This document shows, in pieces, positions 59,991 to 64,000 of a DNA stretch of 64,000 nucleotides. The translations under genes were made by a program, and so were the position numbers. The notes beneath the pieces were generated by a model. The model saw only the letters and a list, made by a program, of their open reading frames with translations, made no database searches and was not told the origin of the DNA. The stretch covers positions 14,028,001 to 14,092,000 of the forward strand of contig JARHVA010000001.1 of assembly GCA_037957365.1 (NCBI GenBank), written 5' to 3'. Position 1 is the first letter of the stretch. The number at the start of each line of letters is the position of its first letter. This stretch comes from Torreya grandis. Its lineage: Eukaryota > Streptophyta > Pinopsida > Cupressales > Taxaceae.

Positions 59991-61590
59991 CACAACTAGG
60001 CTGATCACTTTGGAGACCTAATGCACTTGATGTGGGTATGAAGTGTAGGGTGAGGCTTTCTCAAGTTGAGGCATCACTGATCCACAATGTAAGGAAGACC
60101 ATCATTGGTATCCTTGTATCTTAATTAGTGGGGGAAAAGGGTACAAATATATTATTATACAGCTGGTCATTGACCATATGATGCATTGAGGAGAGAGAAG
60201 TGTGATATTGTTGGAGCCAAGAGTTTATAGCAAAAACATATAGGGATCTCTACTGAGTGGCTCACTTGGGATCCCTTTCAATCAACCACTTGACCATTGT
60301 CATGGACTGGGTGTATGATAGGATGATCCCTTACCAGAGGGGAGTGTCAATTGGGGTACTAAGAGATATCATGACTGCTAGATGGGTAGATATGGCACCC
60401 TTCCATGCTTTTCCCTAGGCTTTAGGGTCTTTGAAAATAACATATATGATTGACTTACCCTAAAAATACATGGTTGGGTAATGGAATAATGAGGGTAATG
60501 GGATAAAGAGGGAACCTATCTCATAACACCCACTGGGGCCACCTAGGTTTGGGATAGGCTGTTATAGGTTGAGGTGTACCTCATGAATAGGGTGCCCCAT
60601 TAGTTTGGTCTACCCTATTTAGGTAACCTACCCATCCTTAGATTTATGCACAAGGGGATTCAATAGGCAAGATCAATGAGGTTGGGGTAGTTGGCATGGC
60701 ATCCACTTGTGAGAGGGGTGCATATTACTTGACCATTTCCACATGCATTAGCACCTATACCTCAAATGTAGGTTGCTAGAGTAAGATGAGGATAGGACAG
60801 AGTAATGCAGTAGTATATGGGCCCTCCACCACCACTACCAATATAATACCTCACTTAGGAGGATCTTATAGAATAGCAACAACTGGGAGATGGGGATGGT
60901 GGGGTTCTAACATATGTTAAGCTAGAGGATGATCTAGACATTGATCAGGAGGAGGATGAAAATGATGAATCTAAACTTAAGTGGCACGAGGGGGGTTTTG
61001 GTATAATGTTTATTTAAAATTTTTCATTTACAACTCATATTTCATTTCATAACTCTTTTGTATTTTTAGTTTTACTGCTTTGAATTTTGATATCGACTGG
61101 ATTTGACATTGATTTCTCTGTTTGTGATTGTAGATACATTGAGTGGGTGGAAAGGTATGATCAGGGATGACCCGATTAACCTTATTTAGCTAAGTATTGG
61201 CCTGAATAGGGACCATCTCCTAGTATATGTTAGGCTTTGTTTAGGGGTTGGATGGTACACAAATGTCTTTGTTATATCATACCATACATTTACTAGGTTG
61301 ATAAAGTTTATGGAAAATAATACCACCCTATTATCCAAGGCAAGGAGGGAAAATGCATTGATGGACACAATGATAGGTAGAGGGGGAAGAGGAAGATCCT
61401 CTAGCCATAAGACAGGGATGACAACATCATAGGGAGGCTTGTGTAGGAGTCAACATCCTAGTTTTTCACTTGTAGATAGTGGGATAGCTTTAGAGGGAGG
61501 CACTAGTAGGAGACGTCACCATAACCCCAACCCTAGACACTCTTATGCATTAATACCCTCCAAAAGGAGGAGGATAGGCTCTTGAGACTA
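59991..61590 (+). pseudogene. Probable PMD-type remnant, E8 antisense gene
   Basis: A plus-strand segment at 60568-60640 reads VEVYLMNRVPH, a stop in place of Gln, then FGLPYLGNLP, matching the closing motif of the plant mobile domain (VExHxxDRVxRQFGLxQxIP). Downstream are an acidic tail (DDLDIDQEEDENDESK, about 60920-60985) and a basic Ser/Arg-rich end (about 61380-61580). The expected upstream RW...TFxLP motif could not be found, so the N-terminal half is lost or unreadable. Its strand is opposite to the integrase at the right edge, as the PMD gene of E1 is opposite to E1 integrase. Confidence 0.4.
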
Positions 61591-61712
61591 CTTTGTGTAT
61601 ATATTTTACTCTACCATTGCATATGTTGATTCTTTTTTAGATGCTTTGGGGTGTATTGACCCTCTATGAAGGCATTATGTATCAAATACCCTTGTTGTAT
61701 AAACTCAACATT

Positions 61713-62372
<660 letters not shown>

Positions 62373-62729
62373 TTAGAGACCTTTTGATTTGATATTGGTT
62401 TTACATCTGAATTCTACTTTTTTTTGGTGACCACCTACAACTAGTCTTGTGCGACCAGGAATACACATGGACTCACCACTAAAGGCTAGATGTAGGTGAG
62501 TAAGGGAATCTCTCCCCAATGCTAACCCAATGCAACCAGTAAGATGTGAGGGCTCAACATCAAAGACTAAGAAAGAGTGAGGGATGTGGAATTTAACTTT
62601 TGTATTTTCATAAGCCCCCCTTTTTTTTATTTTCACAAGAGTGTCTAACTTTATGTCTACAAGGCCTTTACCCATAAGTTTTGGCCCCATGTAACTAGTA
62701 AGATGCAAGGGCTCATCACCAAGGACCAA
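62373..62729 (-). CDS. Unrecognised 118-codon ORF with an internal duplication
   Basis: Open on the minus strand. Residues 2-20 (LGDEPLHLTSYMGPKLMG) and about 52-70 (FDVEPSHLTGCIGLALGRD) are similar, so the frame contains two copies of a 50-residue unit. DNA of the two halves is also similar. It may be a fragment of E8 (between integrase and PMD) or a chance frame over a tandem repeat. There is no motif I can name and no promoter evidence. Confidence 0.25.
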   Translation of the reverse strand: MVLGDEPLHLTSYMGPKLMGKGLVDIKLDTLVKIKKRGAYENTKVKFHIPHSFLVFDVEPSHLTGCIGLALGRDSLTHLHLAFSGESMCIPGRTRLVVGGHQKKVEFRCKTNIKSKGL

Positions 62730-63036
62730 GATAGGTGAGTAAAGTTGCCCTATTTTTAGGTATGCTAATGTTCTATTTTTTAGAAGGCACTGTAAAGGGG
62801 ATACTCTGTCATGAACAAACCTCTAGATTAAACTATAGGTTAGCATTTTTTTAAGTTGTGAAAAAAGATGTAGGGATAATAGGTGTACTCTATTCATAAT
62901 AAATAAGACAAAGACCAATGTAAAATATTGGTTTTGAGAATGCTTTCTATACTGTTTTAATTGAAAACCAAATAATTATCAAACAATACATCTAAAATCT
63001 AGGCAAACATGTAACCTATGAAAATGCAATGCAAGT
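62730..63036. other. Unassigned DNA
   Basis: Nothing recognisable between the ORF and the tandem duplication. Confidence 0.4.
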
Positions 63037-63617
63037 GAGAATAACATGATATGAAAGTACTAGATATAGAAACATTTTATATGTACAAAGTTCATGAACT
63101 CAACAAACTCCTTTCCCGATAAGTGTATAACTGATAGGCTTCTTTGTTAAAGTTTTGCCACTAGGTAGGGGGCTCATCAATTAGGTCTAAATTTCTAACA
63201 TTATCTTTTATTATTTTCAATTTGACTATCGAGTCTAAGGACAAGGTATCTTACATAGATTAGATATTTGTGGATATTTTTTTTGTATTATTTTCCCATG
63301 TAATCAACATAAGCAATGTGATTATTTAAGATACAATGAGAATAACATGATATGCAAGTACTATATATAGAAACATTTTAGATGTATAGAGTTCATGAAC
63401 TCACCAACTCCTTACCCTATAAAGTGCATAACTGATAGGCTTCATTGTTAAAGTCTTGTCACTAGGTAGGGGGTCTAAAATTCTAGCATTATCTTTTATT
63501 ATTTTCAATTTGACTATCGAGTCTAAGGACAAAGTATCTTACATAGATTAGATGTTCGTGGATTTTTTTTTGTATTGTCTACCCATGTAATCAACACAAG
63601 CAATGTGATTATTTAAG
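63037..63617. repeat. Tandem duplication, 301 and 280 bp
   Basis: Unit 1 (63037-63337) and unit 2 (63338-63617) both start GAGAATAACATGATATG and run through TTTGACTATCGAGTCTAAGG to GCAATGTGATTATTTAAG. Unit 2 lacks about 20 bases near 63470. Identity is high by eye. Confidence 0.9.
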
Positions 63618-63639
63618 GCAGTAATCTAATATTCATCTA

Positions 63640-64000
63640 AGAGCTTTAATTGGGCCAGTCATGCTTCTTTATATTCTTCTGGATCAAGAAGGCCTTGGAA
63701 CAAAACACATGATCTTGTTATTTCTACTTCTAGGGGTAGGATGGCTCCTGATCCAAACATAACTGAATAAGGGGTTGCTCTCATGGTGTCCTGAAAGTTG
63801 TTATATAATCCCATAGTGATGGATAAAGTTGTAGATGTCAATATCATTTAAAATCCTTAGCATTTAAACCAAAATTGACTTCAACATCTTGTTATTAGCT
63901 TCAGCTTGACCATTGGCTTGTGGGTTTTATAGGGAGACTGAATGGTGTGATATAGCAAAATTTTTACACAATTCATGAACTTTAGATTTCTTAAAAGGGG
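63640..64000 (-). pseudogene. INT: E8: Ty3/gypsy integrase, cut by the window edge
   Basis: Right to left: KKSKVHELCKNFAISHHSVS, a stop, then NPQANGQAEANNKMLKSIL (about 63925-63865, catalytic Glu in the NGQAEA motif), then, after stops and a frame change, MRATPYSVMFGSGAILPLEV (about 63785-63725). This matches the second half of a Ty3 integrase. The upstream part lies beyond 64000. Its orientation and distance to the PMD-like remnant on the other strand echo E1. Confidence 0.82.

Overview
The window is plant nuclear DNA: AT-rich, repeat-dense and without a convincing host gene. I found no tRNA, rRNA or bacterial-style operon. Nearly everything that can be assigned is an LTR retrotransposon or its wreckage. 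Several families sit inside one another, and their reading frames are full of stops and frameshifts. Long Ty3/gypsy elements of Tat/Ogre type, a Ty1/copia element and plant mobile domain (PMD) remnants suggest a large-genome flowering plant. I cannot name the species.

Layout. (1) Bases 1-6692 are old repeat sequence, with a decayed minus-strand ORF (1-2010) and a diverged copy of a repeat seen again further right. (2) Bases 6693-41508 are one Tat/Ogre-type element on the plus strand (E1). It is bounded by direct LTRs and the target duplication CTAAC, and its order is 5' LTR, gag, protease, RT, RNase H 1, RNase H 2, integrase, an antisense PMD gene, polypurine tract, 3' LTR. Three later insertions interrupt it: a solo LTR (E2, 9415-11928, duplication CAACC), a 5.76 kb LTR-like unit carrying its own ORF block (E3, 16123-21882, duplication GGGAG), and an internally deleted minus-strand element (E4, 32415-41304) inside the 3' LTR. 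Subtracting these leaves about 17.6 kb for the original E1. (3) Bases 41514-58171 hold a direct repeat pair (R1, R2). Between them lie a second copy of the minus-strand ORF, a Ty1/copia element (E5, 46224-51572, duplication GGATG) and the 3' part of a plus-strand Ty3 element (E7). (4) Bases 58172-64000 hold a probable PMD remnant on the plus strand, a CA/GA microsatellite, a 0.3 kb tandem duplication and a minus-strand Ty3 integrase running off the right edge. Together these suggest a second Tat element (E8) with the same antisense-PMD layout as E1.

Most interesting. E3 looks like an LTR whose U3 carries a long sense-strand ORF block (about 17450-20924). The block is preceded by about 13 degenerate copies of a palindrome close to GGCGGCAAATTTTGCCGCC and followed by a TATA box and the family's conserved R-U5 end. 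Each of the three large Ty3 LTR families here (E1, E2/E4, E3) carries its own unrelated set of dyad motifs. Domain calls rest on motifs read by eye; no database search was run.
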